Position numbers and translations under genes: made by a program. A stretch of 64,000 nucleotides of DNA from Telmatospirillum siberiense (GTDB lineage Bacteria; Pseudomonadota; Alphaproteobacteria; Rhodospirillales; Magnetospirillaceae). Below, piece after piece: positions 16,256 to 23,848 of this stretch. Every line of letters starts with the position of its first letter. Position 1 is the stretch's first letter. The stretch lies in contig NZ_PIUM01000001.1 in NCBI RefSeq assembly GCF_002845745.1, positions 62,001 to 126,000 of the forward strand, read 5' to 3'. Below the pieces are notes generated by a model. The model saw nothing but the letters and a program-made list of their open reading frames with translations. It searched no databases and was not told where the DNA came from.

Positions 16256-17044
16256 CTAGAAGATCGGTTGGGCCACGAGGCTGGACTCGGCCGCGCAGTC
16301 TCGTGGACGCGCTGCCTTGGCGTCGGCGCGCAAAGCGGCGAGTTCTTCCTTTGCCGCCGTGAGGTCCGCCTGAAACTCCGGGGATGCGTGAACGGCGGCA
16401 AGGGCCGCGGCCGCCGTCAGGCGGCCGGCTTCGACGGCACTCGCATTATGCACGCCACAGACGATCCGGCTTTCCCCAAAGGCCCGACCCCGGGCGAGAA
16501 TGGCGCTTGCCTGATCGGGAAGCAGTTCGGCAAGCAATTCAGCCCAGGTCCAGCCTCGTGTCGTATGACCGGACGGATAGTCGTAACTGTCGCCAAGCTC
16601 CGCCGCCGGTTGGCAGATTTCTCCCTCGTCGATCCGATAGGGGCGGAGCCGCTTGAAATAATCCTTGGCGACGCCTGCGCTGCGCGCCGTGTCGACGCCG
16701 GCCCTTTCCGCCACTTGGACCAGATGCGGCACGGTTTCAGGAGTGAGCGCAACCCCCGCGGCACAACTGAAGTCGCGAAGCATGTCGGACGTGGATAGTT
16801 TCACATCGTTGGTCGCCAGTGCCCATCGGGGCGAACCGGCAAAGCTGCGCGTCGTCTTGAAAATTGCGCGATCGGCCTCGTAGCGGGCGTCCCCTTTGGC
16901 CGGGGCGGGCGGCAGAATCTTGACGATATCCACGCCGTCCGGCGAAAGATAACCCTGAAGATCGCTTTTGGCGGAGACCGTCATCGGGCTTGCGGTGAGC
17001 AGGATTACCAGAAATGGCCGGACAAGAGATTCAAGACGTTTCAT
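16256..17044 (-). CDS. Class A non-specific acid phosphatase-like protein
   Basis: This 262-residue protein has a signal peptide (cleavage near VSAKS) and the PAP2/class A acid phosphatase signatures: K127-x6-R134-P135, the PSGH motif at residues 157-160 and S192-R193-x5-H199. Such periplasmic enzymes release phosphate from many phosphomonoesters. The residue four after the nucleophilic histidine is normally an aspartate (H-x3-D); here it is alanine (A203, in VHNASAVEAG). Activity may be reduced or altered. It lies between zur and znuA on the same strand, but no Zur-type site is seen directly before it. Confidence 0.85.
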   Translation of the reverse strand: MKRLESLVRPFLVILLTASPMTVSAKSDLQGYLSPDGVDIVKILPPAPAKGDARYEADRAIFKTTRSFAGSPRWALATNDVKLSTSDMLRDFSCAAGVALTPETVPHLVQVAERAGVDTARSAGVAKDYFKRLRPYRIDEGEICQPAAELGDSYDYPSGHTTRGWTWAELLAELLPDQASAILARGRAFGESRIVCGVHNASAVEAGRLTAAAALAAVHASPEFQADLTAAKEELAALRADAKAARPRDCAAESSLVAQPIF

Positions 17045-17147
17045 GGAAACCTCATCTTGGACTGATTGTCCTGCACCGCCGGATCGGTGCGACGGCGCGG
17101 GGACGGTGCGGAGAACGAGCGTCGAAACGGGAAGTGGGAGTCGGATG

Positions 17148-17224
17148 GTAAGTGGGGCAAAAGGCCGGGCACGCAGGTGCGGAAAAACCCGAAATCGTCA
17201 TGCCCGGCCTTTTGCCCCACTTAC
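17148..17224. repeat. 77-bp element with perfect 24-bp inverted arms
   Basis: The arm at 17148-17171 (GTAAGTGGGGCAAAAGGCCG onward) is repeated exactly in inverse at 17201-17224, with a 29-nt loop. It lies between znuA (3' end) and the acid phosphatase (5' end), both minus strand. It could be a miniature palindromic mobile element or a terminator for the znu operon. No target duplication is evident at its edges. Confidence 0.6.
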
Positions 17225-17294
17225 GCCGAATGGCTATAGAGCCTTTATTTCCCGCCACTTTTTCAAGAAATTTTGAGGAAACTTTTCCATCGTT

Positions 17295-17328
17295 CCCCGG
17301 TTCGGCCGCCATGCGGGCCGAACCGGGG
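17295..17328. terminator. Hairpin after znuA
   Basis: CCCCGGTTCGGCC (17295-17307) pairs perfectly with GGCCGAACCGGGG (17316-17328) around an 8-nt loop. It starts 19 bp past the znuA stop on the minus strand. There is no T-run after it, so a strong intrinsic terminator is not certain, but the position fits the end of the operon. Confidence 0.6.
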
Positions 17329-17346
17329 CGATCGTCGTGGGGGCCC

Positions 17347-18252
17347 TTATTTCCCCAGCATGCCGGCCTTCAGAGTCTCGATATTATAGGTGAAGGCCTT
17401 GACGTAGGTGGAAGCCGGCTGGTCCGCCTTGGACAGGGCTTCCGGATACAGTTCGCCACCGATCTTGGCGCCGCCTTCGCGCGCCACCTGGGTCACCAGG
17501 CGAGGATCCGTCTGGTTCTCGATGAACACCGTCTTGACCTTTTCGGCGCGAATCTGGCGGATCAGGGCAGCCACCTGGGCCGCCGTCGGTTCGGCTTCAC
17601 TCGACACGCCCTGAGGGGCCAGGAAGGAGATGCCGTAAGCGGCGCCCAGATAGGAGAACGCATCGTGGCTGGTAATCACCTTCCGTCTGGCCTTGGGCAC
17701 CGCGTCGATTTCCTTCCGGGCCCAGGCGTCGAGGTCGCGCAGTTGGGCGATGTAGCGATCACCGCTGGCCTTGATGTCGGCGGCATCCTCGGGGTCGGCG
17801 TCGATCAGGGCCTTTTCGATGTTGGCGGCATAGATCGCCCCATTGGCGGCACTGTTCCAGGCATGGGGGTCGGTAATGGTCTTGCCCTTGGTGGGGCCGT
17901 CATCCTCATCGACCATGGTGCGCGCGGCGATACCGTCTGAGGCGACAATGATCTTGCCCTTGGTGCCTGACGAGGAGATCAGCCGGTCGATCCAGCCTTC
18001 CAGGCCCAGCCCGCTGACGAAGACCAGATCCGCATGGGCCAGGGCGTCGGCGTCCGAAGGCGTCGGTTCATAGACATGAGGGTCGCCGTTGGGGCCGACC
18101 AGGCTTTTGACATGCACATGCGCGCCGCCGACCTGCTGGACCATATCGGCCAGCACGGTGAAGCTGGCCACCGCGGTCAGTTCCTTTGCCGAGGCCGAGC
18201 CGGCCAGGAAAAAGGCGAATATACCGGCGGCTACAGCGATTTTCCGCATCAT
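17347..18252 (-). CDS. znuA: Zinc ABC transporter substrate-binding protein ZnuA
   Basis: This 301-residue periplasmic cluster A-I binding protein has a signal peptide (cleaved near SASAK). Likely metal ligands are H59 (GDPHVYEP), H130 (TDPHAW) and H196 (TSHDAF), with an acidic residue near GGELYPEAL. The His-rich loop typical of E. coli ZnuA is replaced by a short acidic stretch (VDEDDG). It is the last gene of a Zur-controlled operon with znuB and znuC. Zinc is inferred from the operator; manganese cannot be excluded from the protein alone. Confidence 0.92.
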   Translation of the reverse strand: MMRKIAVAAGIFAFFLAGSASAKELTAVASFTVLADMVQQVGGAHVHVKSLVGPNGDPHVYEPTPSDADALAHADLVFVSGLGLEGWIDRLISSSGTKGKIIVASDGIAARTMVDEDDGPTKGKTITDPHAWNSAANGAIYAANIEKALIDADPEDAADIKASGDRYIAQLRDLDAWARKEIDAVPKARRKVITSHDAFSYLGAAYGISFLAPQGVSSEAEPTAAQVAALIRQIRAEKVKTVFIENQTDPRLVTQVAREGGAKIGGELYPEALSKADQPASTYVKAFTYNIETLKAGMLGK

Positions 18253-18302
18253 TGCGAACTCCGTTCATTGTTTGTCGTGGCGATGGGTGATTTGGGGAAA
18301 GG

Positions 18303-19172
18303 TCAGGCTTGCAGATGTCGTCTCGGCAGCAATGCGCCGATCAGCCCTCCATTGCTGCCGAAGACGAAGGAAAAGACATAAATGGCCCCGGCGAACAGGA
18401 CGATGGCCGGCCCCGAGGGCAGGTTGTGGCGGAAGGAAATCACCAGTCCGGCGTACCCGGACAGGAAGGCCAGGGCGATGGAAAGCAGGCCGAGGCTCCA
18501 CACCTCGCGGGCCCAGAACCGGCTGGCGGCGGCCGGCAGCATCATCAAGCCGACGGCCATCAGCGTGCCGAGGGCCTGGAAGCCGGCGACCAGATTGAGC
18601 ACCACGATGACCAGGAACGCCATGTGATAGACGCTGCCTCTGCCGTGAACCGAGCGCAGGAAACCCGGATCGAAGCATTCGACCACCAGGGGCCGGTAGA
18701 TGAGGCTGAAGAGAAGGGTGCTTACCGACGCAATGCCGGCGACAAGGAGGAGCGACAGGTCGTCCACCGCCAGAATGGTTCCGAACAGCACATGCATGAG
18801 ATCGACGTTGCTGCCGCGCATCGAGACGATGAGGACGCCGGCGGCCAGCGACATCAGATAGAAGGCGGCGAAACTGGCGTCTTCGCGCTGTCTGGTCAGG
18901 CGGGTGACGATTCCCGAAAGCAAGGCGACGCAGAGGCCGGCGACGAAGCCTCCCAGGCTCATGGCTGGCAGGGACAGGCCGGCGATCAGAAAGCCGGCGG
19001 CGGCGCCCGGCATAATGGCGTGAGACAAGGCGTCCCCCACCAGACTCATGCGCCGCAGGACCAGGAAGACACCCACGGGGCCGCTGCCCAAAGCCAGGGC
19101 GAGACAGGCGATCAGCGCCCGGCGCATGAATTCGAAATGCGTGAAGGGATCGAGGAAAATGTCCGCCATCAT
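18303..19172 (-). CDS. znuB: Zinc ABC transporter permease ZnuB
   Basis: This 289-residue inner-membrane protein of the ABC-3 family has eight or so hydrophobic helices. It includes the conserved RRMSLVGDALSHAIMPGAA segment that contacts the ATPase. The ATG-ATG start overlaps the znuC stop (ATGA), showing translational coupling; the much longer open frame upstream is inside znuC. It forms the channel for the metal delivered by ZnuA. Confidence 0.93.
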   Translation of the reverse strand: MMADIFLDPFTHFEFMRRALIACLALALGSGPVGVFLVLRRMSLVGDALSHAIMPGAAAGFLIAGLSLPAMSLGGFVAGLCVALLSGIVTRLTRQREDASFAAFYLMSLAAGVLIVSMRGSNVDLMHVLFGTILAVDDLSLLLVAGIASVSTLLFSLIYRPLVVECFDPGFLRSVHGRGSVYHMAFLVIVVLNLVAGFQALGTLMAVGLMMLPAAASRFWAREVWSLGLLSIALAFLSGYAGLVISFRHNLPSGPAIVLFAGAIYVFSFVFGSNGGLIGALLPRRHLQA

Positions 19173-19909
19173 GACGCGCTCCTTCGGCAAGGCGGCGCGC
19201 GGTCGTCCCCGGCCTCGCACATGTTTTGGGCGGCCAGCAGGTTTTCCGCGGTCAGAACCTCGGCTGTGGCGCCCCATCCGATGGTTTCCCGGGCCAGCAG
19301 CAGGGTCTGCGGAAAATTCCGGCGGACCTGCACGAAGTCATGCAGGACGGCGATGATGGTGCGCCGTTCCTCGTGCCAGTGATTGACCAGGGCCAGCAGA
19401 TCGGCGGTGGTGCGGGCGTCGATGGCGGTAAAGGGTTCGTCGAGCAGGATCACCCGGCAGTCCTGCAACAGCAGCCGGGCGAACAACATGCGTTGCCGCT
19501 GGCCGGCGCTGAGGGCGGCGATCTGGCGTTTCCCGAATCCCTCCAGGCCGACCGCCCGCAACGCTTCCTCGGCCTGCTGCCGCATGGCCCGCGTCGCTCC
19601 GCCGAAGGGTCCGGTCCATTTCCAGGCGCCAAGCAGAACGACATCGAGGACCGACAGGGGAAATTCCCGGTCGATGTCGGCCTGCTGCGGCAGATAGGCG
19701 ATATCCCCGCATGTCGCGCCGTCGAGGGTGATCGCGCCGGTCAGGGGCGGCAGCAGGCCCATGATTCCTTTCAGCAAGGTGCTTTTTCCGGCACCGTTGG
19801 GTCCGATGACGGCGGTCATGCTGCCGTCCTCGAAATGGCCGTCGATATGGTGAACCGCCGGATGGCGGTCGTAACCGAGAGTGACGTCGGTCAGGCGGAT
19901 GGCGTTCAT
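19169..19909 (-). CDS. znuC: Zinc ABC transporter ATP-binding protein ZnuC
   Basis: The 246-residue ATPase starts at MNAIRLTDVTLGYDRH; the open frame extends upstream but that part overlaps another gene and has no family similarity. Walker A is GPNGAGKST, the Q-loop lies in AYLPQQADID, the signature is LSAGQRQR, Walker B is VILLDEP and the switch histidine is in VLHD. The start overlaps the stop of a 61-codon upstream gene (ATGA), so its translation is probably coupled to that small gene. Confidence 0.93.
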   Translation of the reverse strand: MNAIRLTDVTLGYDRHPAVHHIDGHFEDGSMTAVIGPNGAGKSTLLKGIMGLLPPLTGAITLDGATCGDIAYLPQQADIDREFPLSVLDVVLLGAWKWTGPFGGATRAMRQQAEEALRAVGLEGFGKRQIAALSAGQRQRMLFARLLLQDCRVILLDEPFTAIDARTTADLLALVNHWHEERRTIIAVLHDFVQVRRNFPQTLLLARETIGWGATAEVLTAENLLAAQNMCEAGDDRAPPCRRSAS

Positions 19910-20091
19910 TGCGGGTTTCCCCACCAGCCCAGCGCCCAGCCGACCGCGGACCACAGGCCGCAAATCGCAATCACCGCGTAGAGGCCGCGATAAGCCGCGT
20001 TCCAAGCCAAAGGCGAGGCGGGGCCGTCTGATATTCGGCCGTCGGCAGGCTTCGATGTGACGAGCTTGGGGGTGAGGCCTAGGGGGCGCAT
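19906..20091 (-). CDS. Small single-span membrane protein at the head of the znu operon
   Basis: This 61-residue frame has a good GGAG ribosome binding site 5 bp before the ATG, begins 49 bp downstream of the Zur operator and ends in a 4-bp ATGA overlap with znuC. The first 35 residues are polar (MRPLGLTPKLVTSKPADGR), and one hydrophobic segment follows at about residues 36-57. That segment is rich in Trp and Gly (AICGLWSAVGWALGWWG). No family was recognised. Operator, ribosome binding site and coupling make it a likely real gene, perhaps a partner of the ZnuBC complex, but this is inference. Confidence 0.65.
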   Translation of the reverse strand: MRPLGLTPKLVTSKPADGRISDGPASPLAWNAAYRGLYAVIAICGLWSAVGWALGWWGNPQ

Positions 20092-20140
20092 CTGATCTCC
20101 GGGATTTCCAAAAGAAGGCGTTCGTGCCGAGGGTACGGTT

Positions 20141-20172
20141 CATAAATGAAATGTTATAACGTTGCATTTATG
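20141..20172. promoter_or_regulatory. Zur-type operator before the znu operon
   Basis: This is a 32-bp near-perfect palindrome: CATAAATG at 20141-20148 and CATTTATG at 20165-20172 are exact inverted copies. The centre is GTTATAAC, and 14 of 16 positions per half are symmetrical. It shares AAATGTTATAACGTT with the sites at 15399 and 16080. It lies 50 bp before the small gene that opens the znu operon. Confidence 0.8.
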
Positions 20173-20480
20173 AACCGGTTTGGTCCTCTCCGCAAGACCG
20201 ATGAGCTGTCCGGGAATCCGGGTTAAGGTGATTTCCCCAATTCCGGCCATCAGATGAATGTTGATATTTTGGTAACAAAAGAGCGGTTCGGGCGACGGTG
20301 AATATAATTTCTCTTCTTATGAAAATGGGGTAGGTAGAGTTTTTCTCCCCCTCCGGATATTGCCTGAGATAGTTACTCTTCAGAGTGCCAGCCGGGATCG
20401 AGATGAGCATCGGCGTAACCAAAAGCTGGCAAACGATACCGGTGCGCCATGGTGATTTTTCTGTTGTGAAGTGATATGAA
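20173..20480. other. Intergenic region before hisC
   Basis: This 308-bp gap separates the znu operator from hisC and is more AT-rich than its surroundings, especially around 20290-20340. No coding frame with a ribosome binding site was found. It presumably holds the hisC promoter. A structured leader was considered but no riboswitch or attenuator pattern was recognised. Confidence 0.4.
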
Positions 20481-21539
20481 ATGAGCCGCTTCTGGAGTCC
20501 GCTTGTCCACACGTTGAAGCCGTATGTCGCTGGCGAGCAGCCCGTCCTCGACGACCTCGTGAAGCTGAATACCAACGAGAATCCCTATGGTCCGTCGGAC
20601 CGCGTCATCGCGGCGATCCGGGCTCAAGCCACGGACGGTCTCCGGCTCTATCCGGATCCGACGTCATCCCGATTGCGGGCGACGATCGCCGCCCGCAATG
20701 GCGTGGAGGCGAACCAGGTGTTCGTCGGCAACGGTTCCGACGAGGTTCTTGCCCATACGTTCCAGGCCCTGCTGAAGCATGATCAGGTGCTTCTTTTCCC
20801 CGATATCACTTACAGCTTCTATCCGGTTTATTGCGGCCTTTACGGGATCGAATATCGGGAGGTGCCTCTTACCGCAGAGATGCGGATCGATATCACCGAC
20901 TACAGGCAACCCTGCGGGGCGATCATCTTTCCCAATCCGAATGCCCCGACCGGATGCCCCTTGACTCGCCAATCCATTGCGGAACTGGCGCATGATCACC
21001 CCGATCAGGTGGTGGTGATCGATGAGGCCTATGTGGACTTCGGGGCCGAGAGCGCGATCCCCCTGGTCGCCAATTTTCCCAATCTGCTGGTCATCCAGAC
21101 GTTTTCCAAGTCGCGATCTCTCGCCGGGCTGCGTGTCGGCTTCGCCATCGGACAACGGCCCCTTATCGAGGCCCTGGAACGCGTCAAGGACAGCTTCAAC
21201 TCCTATCCTTTAGACCGGCTTGCCCAGGCCGGGGCGATCGCGGCCTATGAAGATGACGATTGGTTTGAGGAAACGCGGCGCCGCGTCATCGGAAGCCGAG
21301 ACCGTCTGACCCTGTCTTTGCGGAACCTCGGCTTCGAGATATTGCCGTCGGCGGCCAATTTTCTGTTCGTTCGCCATCCCGTCCATGGCGGCGCCGTTCT
21401 GGCTGGGGGACTGCGCGAGCGGTCCGTTATCGTGCGGCATTTTCCGAAAGAGCGGATCAAGGACTATTTGCGGATCAGCATCGGGACCGACGCTCAATGC
21501 GATCGGCTGGTTGACGCGCTACGGGCATTGCTTTCCTAG
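20481..21539 (+). CDS. hisC: Histidinol-phosphate aminotransferase (HisC-type)
   Basis: This 352-residue PLP enzyme of fold type I converts imidazole acetol phosphate to histidinol phosphate. Family marks are [12 protein letters not shown] near the N-terminus, the NPNAPTG block, the [10 protein letters not shown] segment and the PLP lysine in [16 protein letters not shown]. The conserved arginine lies near DYLRISIGT. It is far from the hisGD genes at the left end, so it may be a paralogue serving phenylalanine or tyrosine transamination. The last base of its TAG stop is the first base of an inverted-repeat element. Confidence 0.9.
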   Translation: MSRFWSPLVHTLKPYVAGEQPVLDDLVKLNTNENPYGPSDRVIAAIRAQATDGLRLYPDPTSSRLRATIAARNGVEANQVFVGNGSDEVLAHTFQALLKHDQVLLFPDITYSFYPVYCGLYGIEYREVPLTAEMRIDITDYRQPCGAIIFPNPNAPTGCPLTRQSIAELAHDHPDQVVVIDEAYVDFGAESAIPLVANFPNLLVIQTFSKSRSLAGLRVGFAIGQRPLIEALERVKDSFNSYPLDRLAQAGAIAAYEDDDWFEETRRRVIGSRDRLTLSLRNLGFEILPSAANFLFVRHPVHGGAVLAGGLRERSVIVRHFPKERIKDYLRISIGTDAQCDRLVDALRALLS

Positions 21540-21740
21540 AGCCTGTCGTCAGTTACCGGGATACGGTGCTGGTGCCCCAAAAACCGTCATGGCCGTGCTC
21601 GACACGGCCATCCACGTGGAGGGAGCGAACGACGGAGACTTGTTCGGGGGCGTGGATGCCCGGCTCAAAGCCGGGCATGACGTCTTTTGATTGAATCGTG
21701 AAACAAAAATACCGGAAAAGTGGTAACTGACGACAGGCTC
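21539..21740. mobile_element. MITE-like element with perfect 19-bp terminal inverted repeats
   Basis: GAGCCTGTCGTCAGTTACC at 21539-21557 is repeated exactly in inverse at 21722-21740. The 164-bp interior has no coding frame of interest but contains two hairpins of the CGTCATGGCC/GGCCAT and GCCCGGC/GCCGGGC kind, common in alphaproteobacterial intergenic DNA. The size and perfect ends fit a miniature non-autonomous element. No clear target duplication is visible. It abuts the hisC stop codon. Confidence 0.6.
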
Positions 21741-21841
21741 CAGATCGCGTCAAATCCGACGCCCGGACGCCTGTGCCCGGCATTCCGGAAAACGACAACG
21801 CGCGACCTTGGCACAATGCCCGGATCGCGCGTTGTTTGGCA

Positions 21842-23524
21842 TCAGGACTTGCGGATGCGGTCGATGAAGCGATCGACCTGGTTGCCCAGGGTTTCCGCTT
21901 GTCTCGACAATTCGGTGGACGCTTCGAGGACGTGACCGGCTCCGGTCCCGGTTTCGTCGGCCGCTTCCGTCACGCCGGCGATGTTGCGGGAGACTTCCTG
22001 GGTTCCCGCCGATGCCTGTTCTACATTGCGGGCGATTTCCTGCGTGGCGGCTCCCTGCTCCTCGATCGCCGAGGCGATCGCGGCCGAGATCTGGCTGATT
22101 TCGGAGATCGTCGCGCTGATCTCCTGGATCGCGGTGACGGCTTCGCCGGTCGCCGTCTGCACGCCGGCGATGTGTTGAGAAATTTCCTCGGTTGCCTTTG
22201 CCGTCTGATTGGCCAGGCTTTTGACTTCCCCGGCGACCACGGCGAATCCCTTGCCGGCGTCACCGGCGCGCGCCGCTTCGATGGTGGCGTTCAAGGCGAG
22301 AAGATTGGTCTGGCTGGCGATGTCGTGGATCAATTTGACGACGTTGCCGATCAGGTCGGCCGAGCTGGCCAGGCCGTTGACGATGTCGTTGGTTCTCGCC
22401 GCCTGTGTCACCGCGTTGCTGGAAATTCCCGCCGCCGCGTTGACCTGACGGCTGATCTCGTGGATCGACGAACTCAGTTCCTCGGCGGCGGAGGCCACCG
22501 TCTGCACATTGCTGCTGGCCTCTTCCGACGCGGCGGCGACAACCGCGGCCTGCTGGCTGGTCGCTTCCGCCACCGACGACAGGGACTGGGCCGTACTTTG
22601 CATCTCGGTGGAGGCGGAGGCCACCGTTTGCACCACGCCCTTGACGTCGGCTTCGAACTGATCGGCCAATTCGTTCAGCGTCCGGCGTTTTTCCTCCTCG
22701 GCCTGTAATTTTGCCTGTTCCTGTGCCTGGCGCAGCTCGCTCGCTTCACGGGCGCCGTCGCGCAGGACCTCGATGGACCGCCCCAGAAGACCGATCTCGT
22801 CGCCGCGTTCGGTCTCCCCGACATGGACATCGAAATCCTGGTGTGCCAATTGATCGGTGACAGTGGCCAGGCGCCGCAGCGGATTGGCGATATTGCGGGC
22901 CAAAAGCAGACCGCCGACGATGAGGATCAGGGTGACCGGCCCGATGATCGCGGCAAATTTCAAGGCAATATTGGAAAATTCAGTATCGACATCGTCGATA
23001 TAGATCCCGGTCCCGACAACCCAGCCCCAGGGCGCGTAGTCGGCGGCCGAGGAGACTTTGCGGAATGAGCCTTGAGCCCCGGGCTTGGCAAAGTTGTAGA
23101 AGACGGCCCCCCCTCCGGAACGGGCCTTGCTGATCATGTCCGGCAGAAAGGCATAGCCATGATCGTCTTTGTCTTCCCGGAAATTCTTCCCTTCCCGTTC
23201 GGGGACGAGACCCTGCACGATGCAGGTCGCCTCGTAGTCGTAGGCGAAGAAATAGTCACCGTTTCCATAACGCATGCTGCGCCAGGCCGCCTTGGTCGCC
23301 GCTTGTGCCGCCGCCAGATCCATTTCGCCGGCTTTGACCTTCCCGTCGAAGGTCTTGGCGATGTCGCGGGCCGCTTCCGCCAGGTTTTGAACCTTGGTTA
23401 CGCGGTCGTCGATCATCGTCGAATGCAGGAAATAGAGGGCGAAAGCCGCCAGAATGGCGGACCCGATCACTCCGCCAAATACCAGGAAGATCAATTTCGC
23501 AGAGATTCCCAACCGCTTCAGCAT
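21842..23524 (-). CDS. Methyl-accepting chemotaxis protein with single-Cache sensor
   Basis: This 560-residue chemoreceptor has a membrane helix at about residues 10-32 and a periplasmic sCache_2-type sensor (RSMRYGNGDYFFAYDYEATC, with GWVVGTGIYIDDVD near the second helix). A helix at about 190-210, a HAMP segment and the cytoplasmic signalling coiled coil follow. The hairpin tip [20 protein letters not shown] is intact. sCache_2 sensors often detect small carboxylates such as acetate, pyruvate or propionate; the ligand here is unknown. The ATG has an AGGATC ribosome binding site. It shares an upstream motif with the chemoreceptor gene at 7559. Confidence 0.95.
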   Translation of the reverse strand: MLKRLGISAKLIFLVFGGVIGSAILAAFALYFLHSTMIDDRVTKVQNLAEAARDIAKTFDGKVKAGEMDLAAAQAATKAAWRSMRYGNGDYFFAYDYEATCIVQGLVPEREGKNFREDKDDHGYAFLPDMISKARSGGGAVFYNFAKPGAQGSFRKVSSAADYAPWGWVVGTGIYIDDVDTEFSNIALKFAAIIGPVTLILIVGGLLLARNIANPLRRLATVTDQLAHQDFDVHVGETERGDEIGLLGRSIEVLRDGAREASELRQAQEQAKLQAEEEKRRTLNELADQFEADVKGVVQTVASASTEMQSTAQSLSSVAEATSQQAAVVAAASEEASSNVQTVASAAEELSSSIHEISRQVNAAAGISSNAVTQAARTNDIVNGLASSADLIGNVVKLIHDIASQTNLLALNATIEAARAGDAGKGFAVVAGEVKSLANQTAKATEEISQHIAGVQTATGEAVTAIQEISATISEISQISAAIASAIEEQGAATQEIARNVEQASAGTQEVSRNIAGVTEAADETGTGAGHVLEASTELSRQAETLGNQVDRFIDRIRKS

Positions 23525-23626
23525 GATGGATCCTGACCGGCGCCGTCGAGCATTCAGTCGCCCGGAGCGAACGCCGCAATGGAGATTTCTATGTTGTCAA
23601 TCACCGTAAGGTGCCTGATGGGCAAG

Positions 23627-23647
23627 CCAAATCCCCATTTGGGGACT
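23627..23647 (-). promoter_or_regulatory. Motif shared upstream of both chemoreceptor genes (copy 2)
   Basis: On the minus strand this reads AGTCCCCAAATGGGGATTTG, containing the perfect palindrome CCCCAAATGGGG. It ends 103 bp before the chemoreceptor ATG at 23524; the related copy at 7441-7462 ends 97 bp before its own gene. Conserved sequence and distance argue for a common regulatory site. Confidence 0.45.
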
Positions 23648-23848
23648 GTGATTTATGGCGCCTCATCTCGCAAAAGATCCCCTCGAATGGAGCGTGCTCT
23701 CCGGCGGAGTGCCGAAAACATCCGTGGGCCGCGGTTATTTTCACGGGATATTAATGATGCTCTTTATTCTAAAAGTTGAAAATAAAAATTGACGATCAAT
23801 CAGTGCTCGATAGACTCGACACCCGTCCCTTTGAAGGAGGACGGTCAA

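Noticed and set aside
20173-20480. Riboswitch or attenuator before hisC
   Set aside because: No histidine-rich leader peptide, T-box or known aptamer core could be recognised in the AT-rich leader.
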